DNA of 64,000 nt from JAAZIN01 sp964441025. Its GTDB lineage: Bacteria > Bacillota > Dethiobacteria > DTU022. A program made the position numbers and the translations under genes. The notes beneath the pieces are model-generated. The model did no database searches and was not told the DNA's origin. It saw only the letters and a list, made by a program, of their open reading frames with translations. The stretch's first letter is position 1, and each line of letters begins with the position of its first letter. Location of the stretch: NCBI GenBank assembly GCA_964441025.1, contig CAYTXG010000001.1:1-64000 (forward strand), given 5' to 3'. Below are positions 17,798-26,230 of the stretch, piece by piece.

Positions 17798-19363
17798 ATG
17801 AGCGATCTGATTCTGGCCTATGATATTGGCACAACAGGGGCGAAGGTTTCATTATTCGAGTTTGGCAGCAGGGCGGAGCTTGTGGGCAGTGCCTATAAAC
17901 AGTATGAGACCTACTATCCCAAACCAAACTGGCTGGAGCAGGCGCCGCAAGACTGGTGGAATGCTGTGGTAGTTTCCACGAATGAGATTGTTCAGTCATG
18001 CAAGGTGGAGCGGAAGAAAATCGTTGCCATTTCCTTTAGCGGGCAGATGATGTGTGCGATTCCAATAAATAAGAATAAGGAATTGTTAATGGATCGGGTA
18101 CCCATTTGGGCGGATGCAAGGTCTACGGAGCAAGTTGAAAAACTGTTTGGGATAATCGGTGGCTATGAAGAGTTTTACCGTATCACCATGCAGGGCCACA
18201 ACCCGGAACTTTATTCGATTTTCAAAGCCATGTGGATCAAGGATAACCTGGGTTCAGTTTATAAAGAGACCGACAAGTTTCTTCATGCCAAAGAGTACAT
18301 TGCTCTGCAGATGACCGGAGAATTTCTGACTGATTACTCGGACCAGGGATTGGGCGGCACGCTGGACATGCAGAAACACACCTGGTCAGACACAATGCTG
18401 AAAGCATCAGGTATAAGCCGGGACAAGTTTCCCGAGCTGCACAATTCGACGGAACTGGTGGGATATCTAACCGGTGAAGCGGCCAGGCAGCTTGGTCTGA
18501 TTGAAGGCATTCCCGTTGTTCTAGGTGCGGGAGATGGGCCTTGCGCAGCTGCCGGTGCGGGCGCTATGGTTCCAGGAGATGCGTACTTTTATATTGGGTC
18601 TGCGGCATGGGGCGGTGGGATTACTAAGAAACCGGTTGGGGACTTTAACTCAAAGGTAATAGTTGAGCCTCATGTAGCGCCGGATTTATCAACGTCGATC
18701 TACGTGCTATATACTGGCGGCATTGCCCAGCAATGGGCTGTGGAAACCCTATTTAGCAGACCGGATCAGCAGGTCGATTATTATAAATACCTCAGCAAGC
18801 TGGCGGCAGATGTTCTTCCAGAGGAAGATACGGTAATTTTTCTCCCCTTTATGAGGCCGGGCGGGGCACCCTACAACAATTTGAGCGCCCGGGGAACTTT
18901 TATAGGACTGGGTCTCAACCACCGTCCCGAACACCTTTACAAGGCTGTTCTTGAGGGCGTATGCCATTCGATTAAACTTTTGCTCGACCGCTTTGAGGAG
19001 ATCAGCTCTAGCCGTCTGCCTGCATTTAATATCATTGGCGGTGGCACGAAAAACCCGTACTGGATGCAGTTGCTTTCGGATATCACCAAAAGGCAGATTC
19101 AGACGCCGGAGCTGAAACAGGAGGCCAATTGCCTTGGGGCGGCTGTTACGGCTGCAGTTGGAATCGGGTTGATCAAAGATTTTTCGGATGCGAAAAAGTT
19201 GGTCACGCATGAGAAGACCTACGTCCCAAACCTTGAAAATGCCTATTATCATGATAAAAAATATGAAATATTTTTGTATGTATATCAAGATCTGCTGAAG
19301 TCCTTTGACATGATCGCCGATCTGGAAATGGATTTTGCAAATAACAATATAAGGAAGAGATAA
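17798..19363 (+). CDS. FGGY family carbohydrate kinase, xylulokinase-like
   Basis: This 521-residue ATP-dependent kinase has the ribonuclease-H/actin fold of the FGGY family. The N-terminal phosphate loop AYDIGTTGAKVSLF is intact. The substrate-side segments WADARSTEQVEKL and GQMMCAI follow, then LGAGDGPCAAAGAGAM and the C-terminal adenosine motif IIGGGTKNPYWMQLLSDI. It is closest in pattern to XylB-like kinases, but the family covers many sugars and polyols. In this operon it presumably phosphorylates the imported compound before the SIS-domain enzyme acts. ATG 17798 follows AAAAGAGGTG. Confidence 0.88.
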   Translation: MSDLILAYDIGTTGAKVSLFEFGSRAELVGSAYKQYETYYPKPNWLEQAPQDWWNAVVVSTNEIVQSCKVERKKIVAISFSGQMMCAIPINKNKELLMDRVPIWADARSTEQVEKLFGIIGGYEEFYRITMQGHNPELYSIFKAMWIKDNLGSVYKETDKFLHAKEYIALQMTGEFLTDYSDQGLGGTLDMQKHTWSDTMLKASGISRDKFPELHNSTELVGYLTGEAARQLGLIEGIPVVLGAGDGPCAAAGAGAMVPGDAYFYIGSAAWGGGITKKPVGDFNSKVIVEPHVAPDLSTSIYVLYTGGIAQQWAVETLFSRPDQQVDYYKYLSKLAADVLPEEDTVIFLPFMRPGGAPYNNLSARGTFIGLGLNHRPEHLYKAVLEGVCHSIKLLLDRFEEISSSRLPAFNIIGGGTKNPYWMQLLSDITKRQIQTPELKQEANCLGAAVTAAVGIGLIKDFSDAKKLVTHEKTYVPNLENAYYHDKKYEIFLYVYQDLLKSFDMIADLEMDFANNNIRKR

Positions 19364-19367
19364 TGCC

Positions 19368-20702
19368 ATGGATAAAGTGTTGGAGACAATCTACAATCTT
19401 GATGCGGAAACATTAAAGGCCTATAGCAAACATCTTATGTTGGGGGGGGGGACAAGGGGGGGGCCGGTTGTTACCAGGGGCAAGGGAGTTTACTTCTGGG
19501 ATAATAATGGCAAAAAATATATTGACTGCACATCTCAGAGCTGGGCGCTTTATTTGGGTTTTTCCAATGATGAGCTTAACCGGGTGATCCATGAACATGT
19601 CGAGAATATGACGCATATCCACCAGGGCTACGATACGATGCCCAGGTTTTACCTGGCGAATAAATTGGCATCCCTTGCACCGGGCGACTTGAACAGGGTT
19701 TCTTTCACTATCGGCGGTGGCATGGCTATTGAGACGGCAATGAAAATTGCAATAAAAAATGTGCATCCGTCAAGGGATTTTGTTGTGCTATGGGACAGCT
19801 ATGCCGGGACTACTTTAGGAGCAATGGGCGCTTCATGGATTTCTACAAAGGCACGCGGTGATTATCTTGGCGCTAACAACCTTCTGGCTCTTACCAAGCC
19901 CTTTATTCGCATTCCCAATCCGGTAAGCTACAACAACGTGTTTGGGGTAGATGCGGAGACATATATTGATATGTGCCTGACCTTTACGCGGGAAACATTC
20001 AAAAGAGGGATTGCCGGCAAACCCGCCGGTGTCATTATAGAGCCGATTCAGTCAAGCGCAGGTCAGATCATTCTAGGCAAGCGCTACCTTGAAGAAATGC
20101 GCAAAATCTGTGATGAATTTGGAACGCTGCTCATATTTGACGAAATTCAGACTTTTGGTCGGATTGGTGAGATGTTCGCCGCAGATTATTTTGGTGTTAC
20201 ACCCGATATTATAGTGTTGGGTAAGGGTTTCGGTGCAGGCCTTCCGCTTGCCGGGATCATCATTTCCGATAAATTGGAAGGGTTTGAACCTCCGGACTGG
20301 GAAGAATTACATACCTTTTCCAATTCAAGCATAGCAATGGTTGCTGCCGCCAAACAGCTCGAGCTTCTGGAAGACTGGGTGCTCGAAAATTGCAGAAATA
20401 TGGGTGGCTATCTCAGGGAGGGTTTGGTGGAGATGCAGAATGATTACCCGGAGATGGGTGATGTCCGGCAGGCCGGCCTGCATATCGGAATCGAATTTGT
20501 TAAAGACCCGGTTTCTAAAATACCGTTACCGGAAGAAACGATCAGGATAAAGGACGAAGCGTTGAAAAATGGAGGGTTGTTTGGATTGGGCGGCGTCAGA
20601 AAGCACGTTTTGAAAGTCAAACCGCCGCTGGTTGTAAATAAAGAGCAATGCGATGAAATACTGGAGATCCTGGAAAGATCAATTCGGACAGTCCTGAGGT
20701 AA
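19368..20702 (+). CDS. class III PLP-dependent aminotransferase
   Basis: This 444-residue fold-type I enzyme is of the class III (omega-aminotransferase, HemL/ArgD-like) group. PLP-site features are visible: TIGGGMAIETAMKIA (phosphate contacts), LLIFDEIQTFGRIGE (aspartate to the pyridine nitrogen) and the Schiff-base lysine K286 in VLGKGFGAGLP. It would move an amino group between a pathway intermediate and a keto acid. Near its 5' end the codons for LGGGTRGGP contain a run of ten G (19442-19451) and one of eight G, an unusual slippage-prone stretch. ATG 19368 is five bases past the kinase stop. Confidence 0.88.
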   Translation: MDKVLETIYNLDAETLKAYSKHLMLGGGTRGGPVVTRGKGVYFWDNNGKKYIDCTSQSWALYLGFSNDELNRVIHEHVENMTHIHQGYDTMPRFYLANKLASLAPGDLNRVSFTIGGGMAIETAMKIAIKNVHPSRDFVVLWDSYAGTTLGAMGASWISTKARGDYLGANNLLALTKPFIRIPNPVSYNNVFGVDAETYIDMCLTFTRETFKRGIAGKPAGVIIEPIQSSAGQIILGKRYLEEMRKICDEFGTLLIFDEIQTFGRIGEMFAADYFGVTPDIIVLGKGFGAGLPLAGIIISDKLEGFEPPDWEELHTFSNSSIAMVAAAKQLELLEDWVLENCRNMGGYLREGLVEMQNDYPEMGDVRQAGLHIGIEFVKDPVSKIPLPEETIRIKDEALKNGGLFGLGGVRKHVLKVKPPLVVNKEQCDEILEILERSIRTVLR

Positions 20703-20780
20703 AATTCTGGAGATAGCCAATGAGCATTTGTCATGCCGGCGCAAAACTGTAAAAGTGAAACCCGGGGAGGAAGAAGAAGG

Positions 20781-21458
20781 TTGAAATACATTGAACTATC
20801 CTATCCTGTCGATGTGAATGACGGTGTTCAACTTCTGCCGTCGATTGATGCACCCAGGATTATTTCCAGATCCCGCATCAGTGATGGCGCCGGCAGCAAC
20901 ACGAGCTATATCTCTATATATGCTCACCATGGTACGCATATTGATGCCCCCTGGCATTTTAATGATGCAGGGCGCAAGATAGCTGAATTTGGGATCTCAG
21001 ATTATATTTTTAGCCGTGTGCTCTTTCTTGAAATTCCCAGGGTAAACTATCAGCCGATCACAAGTAACGAGCTAAAGGTGTGTAGGAAGGATCTGGATCA
21101 ATGCGATGCGTTGCTGGTGTTCACCGGTTTCTCCAGCTTCAGAAAATCATCACCAAACTTTTATTTTGAAGAGACTCCCGGCTTTTCTGAAGAAGCGGCG
21201 GAGTATATATCCAGTTTTAAAAATATAAAATGCATTGGTTTTGACTTTATTTCGGTAGAGAATATATCCAGGAACCGGCCGGCTAATTACCCGGTGCATC
21301 GCATTTTATTACGCAGGCAGCCGCCGCTGATCTTGATTGAGGATATGAACCTGGCCGGGATTGTTGGAGAGGAGGTTAAAAAACTATTTGTAATCCCGAT
21401 TCGTATGCAAGGGCTTGAAGCATCCCCGGCCACCATATTTGCTGAAGTAGAGGGTTAG
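20781..21458 (+). CDS. cyclase family protein (kynurenine formamidase-like hydrolase)
   Basis: This metal-dependent hydrolase of the cyclase/KynB fold is about 225 residues. The metal-binding signature HxGTHxDxPxH is present as HHGTHIDAPWHF, and later NYPVHRILLRRQPPLI contains another conserved histidine. Family members hydrolyse N-formylkynurenine, isatin or similar cyclic or amide substrates. I place the start at TTG 20781 after GGGGAGGAAGAAG; an in-frame ATG at 20733 would add residues unlike the family. It may open a lactone or lactam, or remove an N-acyl group, in the operon's unknown pathway. Confidence 0.82.
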   Translation: MKYIELSYPVDVNDGVQLLPSIDAPRIISRSRISDGAGSNTSYISIYAHHGTHIDAPWHFNDAGRKIAEFGISDYIFSRVLFLEIPRVNYQPITSNELKVCRKDLDQCDALLVFTGFSSFRKSSPNFYFEETPGFSEEAAEYISSFKNIKCIGFDFISVENISRNRPANYPVHRILLRRQPPLILIEDMNLAGIVGEEVKKLFVIPIRMQGLEASPATIFAEVEG

Positions 21459-21491
21459 GCACAAAATAAAACATATATAAGGAGATCAAAG

Positions 21492-22376
21492 ATGAACAAA
21501 TTTGTTGGGGTTATTCCTCCTGTTATTACGTCTTTTGATAAAGATGGTAAGTTTAACGAAAGCGCTCAAAGAGAGGTTATCAGATTTTTAAAGGAAAGAG
21601 TTCACGGTTTTTATCCCGTAGGGACATATGGTTCCGGTCCGCTGATGACGGTCGAAGAGCGTAAAAAGGTCGCTGAGTTGATCATCGACGAGGTAAACGG
21701 CAAGGTGCCGGTGATGATCCATGTAGGAGCTGTCAGCACGGAACAGGCTGTTGAACTGGCTCGCCATGCTGAATCGGCCGGCGCGGATGCGATTGGCGCA
21801 ATTCCTCCATATTATTATCGCTATCCAGATGAAGATCTGGCGAACCATTTTCGCTCGCTGATCAAGGCTGTCAAAATACCGGTATTTGCCTACAACAATC
21901 CTGGATTATCAAATAATCCGTTGAGCACCGGGCTGGTCAAGGATCTTGCCGATGAAGGACTATCAGGCATTAAAGATAGCTCCTTTGATATCCTAACATT
22001 CTATGAGTTTTTGGGGGCAATAAAAAAAGACGATTTTACTTTCATCATCGGAACTGAGGCTATTGCTGCGCCGGCGATTCAAGCAGGCGGGCATGCCATT
22101 ATCTCCGGTCTGGCGAATGTATGGCCCGAATTGATGACGGAATTCTGGGACATTATGAAAGGAAATGACAAAAAACGTATTGGAGAAATGCAGCTTAAAG
22201 TGAACAAGGCAAGATCCATTTTGAAATATGCGCCGACACTAGTAGTTTGCTATGAAGTTCTCAAGGCCAGGGGCATCGATGCAGGTTTCCCCCGGCTGCC
22301 ATATGCACCACTGGAAGGGGATAATCTGAAAAAGGTTCTAGACGGCTTTACAGAAATGGGACTGCTGCATGTTTAG
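21492..22376 (+). CDS. dihydrodipicolinate synthase/N-acetylneuraminate lyase family aldolase
   Basis: This 294-residue class I aldolase of the DapA superfamily is a TIM barrel using a lysine Schiff base. Visible motifs are the GTYGSGPLMTVEER loop (the family usually has GTTGE), AYNNPGL with the catalytic tyrosine, and the Schiff-base lysine K161 in GIKDSS. The altered GTYGSG loop suggests a catabolic member (keto-sugar-acid or neuraminate-lyase-like) rather than lysine biosynthesis. It would cleave a 2-keto acid to pyruvate plus an aldehyde, or the reverse. Start ATG 21492 follows AAGGAGATCAAAG. Confidence 0.88.
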   Translation: MNKFVGVIPPVITSFDKDGKFNESAQREVIRFLKERVHGFYPVGTYGSGPLMTVEERKKVAELIIDEVNGKVPVMIHVGAVSTEQAVELARHAESAGADAIGAIPPYYYRYPDEDLANHFRSLIKAVKIPVFAYNNPGLSNNPLSTGLVKDLADEGLSGIKDSSFDILTFYEFLGAIKKDDFTFIIGTEAIAAPAIQAGGHAIISGLANVWPELMTEFWDIMKGNDKKRIGEMQLKVNKARSILKYAPTLVVCYEVLKARGIDAGFPRLPYAPLEGDNLKKVLDGFTEMGLLHV

Positions 22377-23346
22377 GCTGTTGATTACTGCCCGTTCTTT
22401 TGGGCGGGCAAACCCTGATATCTTTAAAAAGATAGAAGAGATCAAAGGTATAAAGTACCTTAAGCCTGATCACGATGTTGCCTTCAGTGAAGCGGAGATG
22501 ATCGGCCTTGTTGGAGAAATGAGCGGTATTATTGTGGGAACAGACAAGATCACCAGGCCAGTGATTGAACAGGCTAAAGATTTAAAAATTATTCTTAAAA
22601 ATGGAGTTGGAGTAGACAATATTGACATGTCTGCCGCCACCAGCGCCGGTATAATGGTTACCAACATTCCTGGAGTAAACGATATCTCCGTGGCTGAGAT
22701 GACCTTTGCCTTGATTCTGTCACTTTCAAGAAACATTGTTCACTTCTATGATCATGGACAGCGAGGTAAATTTGACAAACTTCTAACACATGTTGTTTAT
22801 GATAAAACGTTGGGAGTCATCGGTACCGGCAGGATCGGCAGGGAGGTTATTTCCAGAGCGCTTGCATTTGGTATGAAAATCCTGGCCTATGACCTGGTTA
22901 AAAATGAGGACGCTGAAAAAATGCCGGGTCTGCATTACACGGATCTGGATAGTCTACTTGGCTATTCGGATATTATCACTTTACACATTCCCTTAACGGA
23001 TGCCACTGAAGGGCTGATCGGTCCGGCTGAAATCGAAAAGATGAAAAAAGGCTCTTTTCTGGTGAACACATCGCGACCTGGCATTGTGGATGAGAAAGCT
23101 GTTATGGAAGCCATTCGAAAGGGCAGATTGGGTGGGGCCGGTCTGGATGTACTCTACAGATATCCACCTGACTACGACTACCTGGACCTGGGCAGCAAAC
23201 TGCTTATCACTCCACATGTTTCGGCTTACACCTACGAGGCGCTTGGGACAACTGACCTCTGCAATGTGCAGGCCATAAAGGAATTTATTGAGAGCGGTGT
23301 GCCAACCAGTGTAAATATACTCAATCGCGCCGACATGGATATTTAA
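22369..23346 (+). CDS. D-2-hydroxyacid dehydrogenase, phosphoglycerate-dehydrogenase-like
   Basis: This 325-residue NAD(P)-dependent oxidoreductase overlaps the lyase gene by eight bases. The Rossmann motif is GTGRIGREV with an aspartate at the end of the second strand (ILAYD). Catalytic R236 (NTSRPGIVDE) and H283 (TPHVSAY) are present. The third residue of the usual Arg-Glu-His triad is not evident: the segment normally DVFxxEP reads DVLYRYPP. It may therefore have altered activity. As last gene of the operon it may reduce or oxidise the keto or hydroxy acid made upstream. Confidence 0.85.
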   Translation: MFRLLITARSFGRANPDIFKKIEEIKGIKYLKPDHDVAFSEAEMIGLVGEMSGIIVGTDKITRPVIEQAKDLKIILKNGVGVDNIDMSAATSAGIMVTNIPGVNDISVAEMTFALILSLSRNIVHFYDHGQRGKFDKLLTHVVYDKTLGVIGTGRIGREVISRALAFGMKILAYDLVKNEDAEKMPGLHYTDLDSLLGYSDIITLHIPLTDATEGLIGPAEIEKMKKGSFLVNTSRPGIVDEKAVMEAIRKGRLGGAGLDVLYRYPPDYDYLDLGSKLLITPHVSAYTYEALGTTDLCNVQAIKEFIESGVPTSVNILNRADMDI

Positions 23347-23380
23347 TAGTACAAAGGGGCGTGAAGGGTTTATTCGTGCG

Positions 23381-23411
23381 AAGAGATGGTTTTTTTATGA
23401 TGCCATCTCTT
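23381..23411 (+). other. hairpin after the catabolic operon
   Basis: AAGAGATGG (23381-23389) and CCATCTCTT (23403-23411) form a perfect 9-bp stem around a T-rich 13-base loop, 35 bases after the last stop codon of the operon. There is no T-run after the stem, so a terminator role is only probable. Beyond it, up to the promoter at 23545, no gene was seen. Confidence 0.45.
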
Positions 23412-23544
23412 CTTGCAATACCGGTATGATCGCCGCTATTAACTTCGCGTACTGCTGTTTTTCTGATATTTGTAGTATTAATAGTAAAAGCAGGAAAACA
23501 CTCAAAAACACGCAAAAACCAATATTGGCAAATGTTAAAAGAGC

Positions 23545-23573
23545 TTGCAAAATTTCTGAAGTAGCTGTATAAT
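23545..23573 (+). promoter_or_regulatory. sigma-A promoter of the c-di-GMP riboswitch
   Basis: TTGCAA (23545-23550), a 17-base spacer and TATAAT (23568-23573) give a strong housekeeping promoter whose transcript would start about seven bases later, just before the riboswitch. Confidence 0.8.
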
Positions 23574-23589
23574 ATTTTTCAGAGGAAGT

Positions 23590-23670
23590 TTAGCCGAAAA
23601 AGGCAAAGCCGCCGTAAGACGGTGACGCAAAGCTATGGGTCCTGTAAAGGATAGCCAGGCTGCCGGTTAT
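23590..23670 (+). ncRNA. cyclic di-GMP-I (GEMM) riboswitch
   Basis: The aptamer is recognised from its conserved core: GGCAAA at 23602, a P1b-type hairpin capped by a GTAA tetraloop, GACGCAAAGC, ATGGGTCC, and AGCCAGGCTGCCG at 23653-23665. The GNRA tetraloop, its partner region and the ligand-binding junction are all present, so it should bind c-di-GMP. It has its own promoter upstream and an intrinsic terminator 22 bases downstream, giving a complete transcription-control unit. The puzzle is its target: no + strand gene follows, and the next gene (23824-25446) runs in the opposite direction. Confidence 0.93.
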
Positions 23671-23691
23671 CAATAGGGTTTTCTCCCTGAT

Positions 23692-23718
23692 GAGGCAGCC
23701 GCAAGCTGTCTCCTTTTT
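23692..23718 (+). terminator. intrinsic terminator of the riboswitch expression platform
   Basis: GAGGCAGC (23692-23699), a CGCAA loop and GCTGTCTC (23705-23712, one G-U pair) are followed by CTTTTT. It lies directly after the c-di-GMP aptamer and is the likely on/off element. Confidence 0.85.
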
Positions 23719-23823
23719 ATGTTCAGGCAAACTGTGTTGAAGCTTACCCGGACTTGATTCTTCATTATCGGGTACAAAAACAAACTTTTTGTACCCACTT
23801 TTTTTGCTGGTTCGGAACTTCCT

Positions 23824-25446
23824 TTACACAACACCGGCAAGCTCAACGGGCACAGTTGTTTCCAGGCTCTGGTACAGGCGGTAATCAATGTGGGGATAAA
23901 TATTATCCGCCTCCTCCAGCGATTTTAGCCAGCCGGCATCAATAGTGCCCCCCCTGATCTGGTGCAGCAGATTTCTGAATCGCAACAGGTGATTTTCCAC
24001 CCTGCTGCACGCGTAATCAACCATGGTTCCCGAGGTCATGATAAAGGGCCAGTCGCTGCTTTGGGCCAGCATCAATTCGCGAGCGGCCTGGCAAAGAGCC
24101 CTCTTTTGCAGGCCTTCTGCGTCGGGATGCTCCGTGGCCAGCTCGATCATCTCCGCAGCGGCCCTGTGCAGGTGGCGGTAAAGCCAGTCATTGCTTCCGT
24201 TCAGCCAGAATTCGTGATATCCTTTATCCCCCCAGCTCGAAGGATTGGGTGCGGAGAGTTGCAGCGGGTAGCCCAGGTCAAGGTACTCCCCGGGGGTGAT
24301 CAGCTTCAGGTAGGGCTGGTCACATGCGATTTTCCGGCAGAGATAATCAAGCCATTGAGGCCCTTCGAACCACCAGTGTCCAAAAAGCTCGGCGTCGTAA
24401 GGAGAGATGATGATCGGGGGACGGCCCATGACCCCGGAGAGGTATCTTACCTGCTGCTCGCGGTTGAATATGAAGTTCCCGGCGTGCAGGGCCGCTTTCT
24501 CCTGCGCTCTTCCGGGATGGTACGGTTCTTTGTAATCCAGCCCTTCGCAAGTGATCCGGTAATACTTGATCCCGGTGTCGCTGCGCATGCCCGGGGGGTG
24601 AAGATGGGGACCGATATACTCCAGCGGCAGATCATAGCCGATATCCCGGTAAAACTCGCGGTAATCATAATCGCCGGGATAGCCCTCCTGCGCGCTCCAG
24701 ACCTGCTTTGAGGTCTCGGCGTCTCTTCCAAAAACTGCGGTGCCGTTCCTGGTCAGGATGGGGCTGTAGATTCCGTATTTTGGCCGGGGCGAGGCATAGA
24801 GCACGCCGTGCGTGGCGGTAATGAAGTACTGCACTCCCAACTCGCCGGTGATCTCCTCAATCCCGTGATCAAAGGCGCACTCAGGCAGCCAGAGTCCGCG
24901 CGGGGCATCCCCGAAGAGGGCCTTGTGATACTGTAGCGCATTGGCCATCTGCGCATAGATACTTTCCGGCTGAAGCTGCAGCAGCGGCAGGTACGCATGC
25001 GTGGATGCGGTAGTGATCAGCTCCAGGTATCTTTCATCGGCCAGCTTGCGGAAGGCGCCTACAAGCCGGCTTTCGTAACGGTTGTAGTAAGCGGCGGCAG
25101 AGTCAAAATGCGAGCGGTAGAGCCGCGCCAGGGGGGCAAAAGAGGCATCTCCGGCGGTGCGCTCCTCTTCGAGCCGGGCCAGCTCCTGCAAGCCCTGTAG
25201 ATAATGGCGGTAGCGATTTTGGAGCAGCGGGTCCTCCAGCATTGACAGCAGCGTTGGCGAGAGGGAAAAGGTAATCCTGAAATCGATTCCTTTGTTGCGC
25301 ATCTCCTCGAAAACCATGAGCAGGGGAATGTAGCACTCGGTGATAGCTTCAAAAAACCATTTTTCCTCCAGGGAGTGCTCATGTTCGGGGTGGCGGACAT
25401 AGGGCAGGTGAGCGTGTAATATTAGGGCAAGAAAACCTTGGGCCAT
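23824..25446 (-). CDS. GH57 1,4-alpha-glucan branching enzyme
   Basis: This 540-residue glycoside hydrolase of family 57 has the branching-enzyme layout: a catalytic (beta/alpha)7 barrel, helical insertions and a C-terminal DUF1957 helical domain. The N-terminus LILHAHLPYVRHPE is typical. The nucleophile is E189 in GLWLPECAFDHG and the acid/base is D351 in ISPYDAELFGHWWFEG, matching the spacing known for GH57 branching enzymes. It transfers alpha-1,4 chains to alpha-1,6 positions of glycogen in the cytoplasm. It is followed on the same strand by the edge of the riboswitch region and preceded by a DUF4912 gene. The length is normal. Confidence 0.9.
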   Translation of the reverse strand: MAQGFLALILHAHLPYVRHPEHEHSLEEKWFFEAITECYIPLLMVFEEMRNKGIDFRITFSLSPTLLSMLEDPLLQNRYRHYLQGLQELARLEEERTAGDASFAPLARLYRSHFDSAAAYYNRYESRLVGAFRKLADERYLELITTASTHAYLPLLQLQPESIYAQMANALQYHKALFGDAPRGLWLPECAFDHGIEEITGELGVQYFITATHGVLYASPRPKYGIYSPILTRNGTAVFGRDAETSKQVWSAQEGYPGDYDYREFYRDIGYDLPLEYIGPHLHPPGMRSDTGIKYYRITCEGLDYKEPYHPGRAQEKAALHAGNFIFNREQQVRYLSGVMGRPPIIISPYDAELFGHWWFEGPQWLDYLCRKIACDQPYLKLITPGEYLDLGYPLQLSAPNPSSWGDKGYHEFWLNGSNDWLYRHLHRAAAEMIELATEHPDAEGLQKRALCQAARELMLAQSSDWPFIMTSGTMVDYACSRVENHLLRFRNLLHQIRGGTIDAGWLKSLEEADNIYPHIDYRLYQSLETTVPVELAGVV

Positions 25447-25488
25447 TTCAGCAAGAGACCTCCTTCGAACTGCCTATCGTGATTGGAT

Positions 25489-26016
25489 CTACAGTTTTCC
25501 CCTGATTTTTTTGCTGCGGCTGAAGAACTCCGCCGAGCTGAGATGGTGTGTTGAAATGCGGCGAAAAAGTTTTCGCGCTTTCCAATCGGGGAGCTGCCAG
25601 TTTTCATCGATGATATCGCTCAGGTTATCTCGCGGGGTGCGGATAAGATTGGAACGCAGGATTGACTGAAAGGGTTCACCGGGCAGTCTCCAGCCCAGTT
25701 CGGCCCGGTAAAACCGGTCCGCCTCCGTTACAGGAATGTACCAGTTCTTATTATCCCGGCCTACCTCCAGGTCAAAAAAGCTCTCCGCCCTGTTTTTATC
25801 GTCATGCGCATATTTATAGATGCGTAACAGGAAGAAGGCCTCCGCCCACTCCTTTGCCCCGGCCCTTTCTTCAAGGATGCCCCGCGTGGGCAGGCTTATT
25901 TCCCAGTAGGCGAAAATATTGTATGGATCCCGGGGCAAGATCACAAGGCGGTCCTCGCCGTAGAAATCCGGTAGTGAACCGCCGCCGTTTAAATAGGTTT
26001 TCTGTGCATCGGGCAC
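25489..26016 (-). CDS. DUF4912 domain protein
   Basis: This 175-residue protein has the DUF4912 core LVILPRDPYNIFAYWEIS, then SFFDLEVGRDNKNWYIPV, an all-beta, carbohydrate-binding-like fold often encoded with GH57 enzymes and glycogen synthases. The C-terminus is basic (RKLFRRISTHHLSSAEFF). It lies 42 bases upstream of the branching-enzyme gene on the same strand, so the two probably form an operon. Its exact role is unknown; a regulatory or glucan-binding role is an inference from context. Confidence 0.82.
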   Translation of the reverse strand: MPDAQKTYLNGGGSLPDFYGEDRLVILPRDPYNIFAYWEISLPTRGILEERAGAKEWAEAFFLLRIYKYAHDDKNRAESFFDLEVGRDNKNWYIPVTEADRFYRAELGWRLPGEPFQSILRSNLIRTPRDNLSDIIDENWQLPDWKARKLFRRISTHHLSSAEFFSRSKKIRGKL

Positions 26017-26230
26017 GCCTTTGCCTCCTTCCTTATAATGAATGAAGCTGTCTCTATGATTGCCAGGAAATTCAATAAAGGGAGCGATAATTTCAACTGC
26101 TATTATTCCCTATGCACCGGGATATATATCCCCTTCCGCCGACGCAAAGGGTGGAATAAAAAGGGCTGTCGCGGGAAACCTAAGCTTGATTTTTACAAAG
26201 GCTGCACCGGGGAAAGGAGCCGCTCAATCC

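Noticed and set aside
23754..23945. A 63-codon + strand frame after the c-di-GMP riboswitch as its target gene
   Set aside because: It has no ribosome binding site, overlaps the 3' end of the GH57 gene antisense and shows no protein-like pattern.
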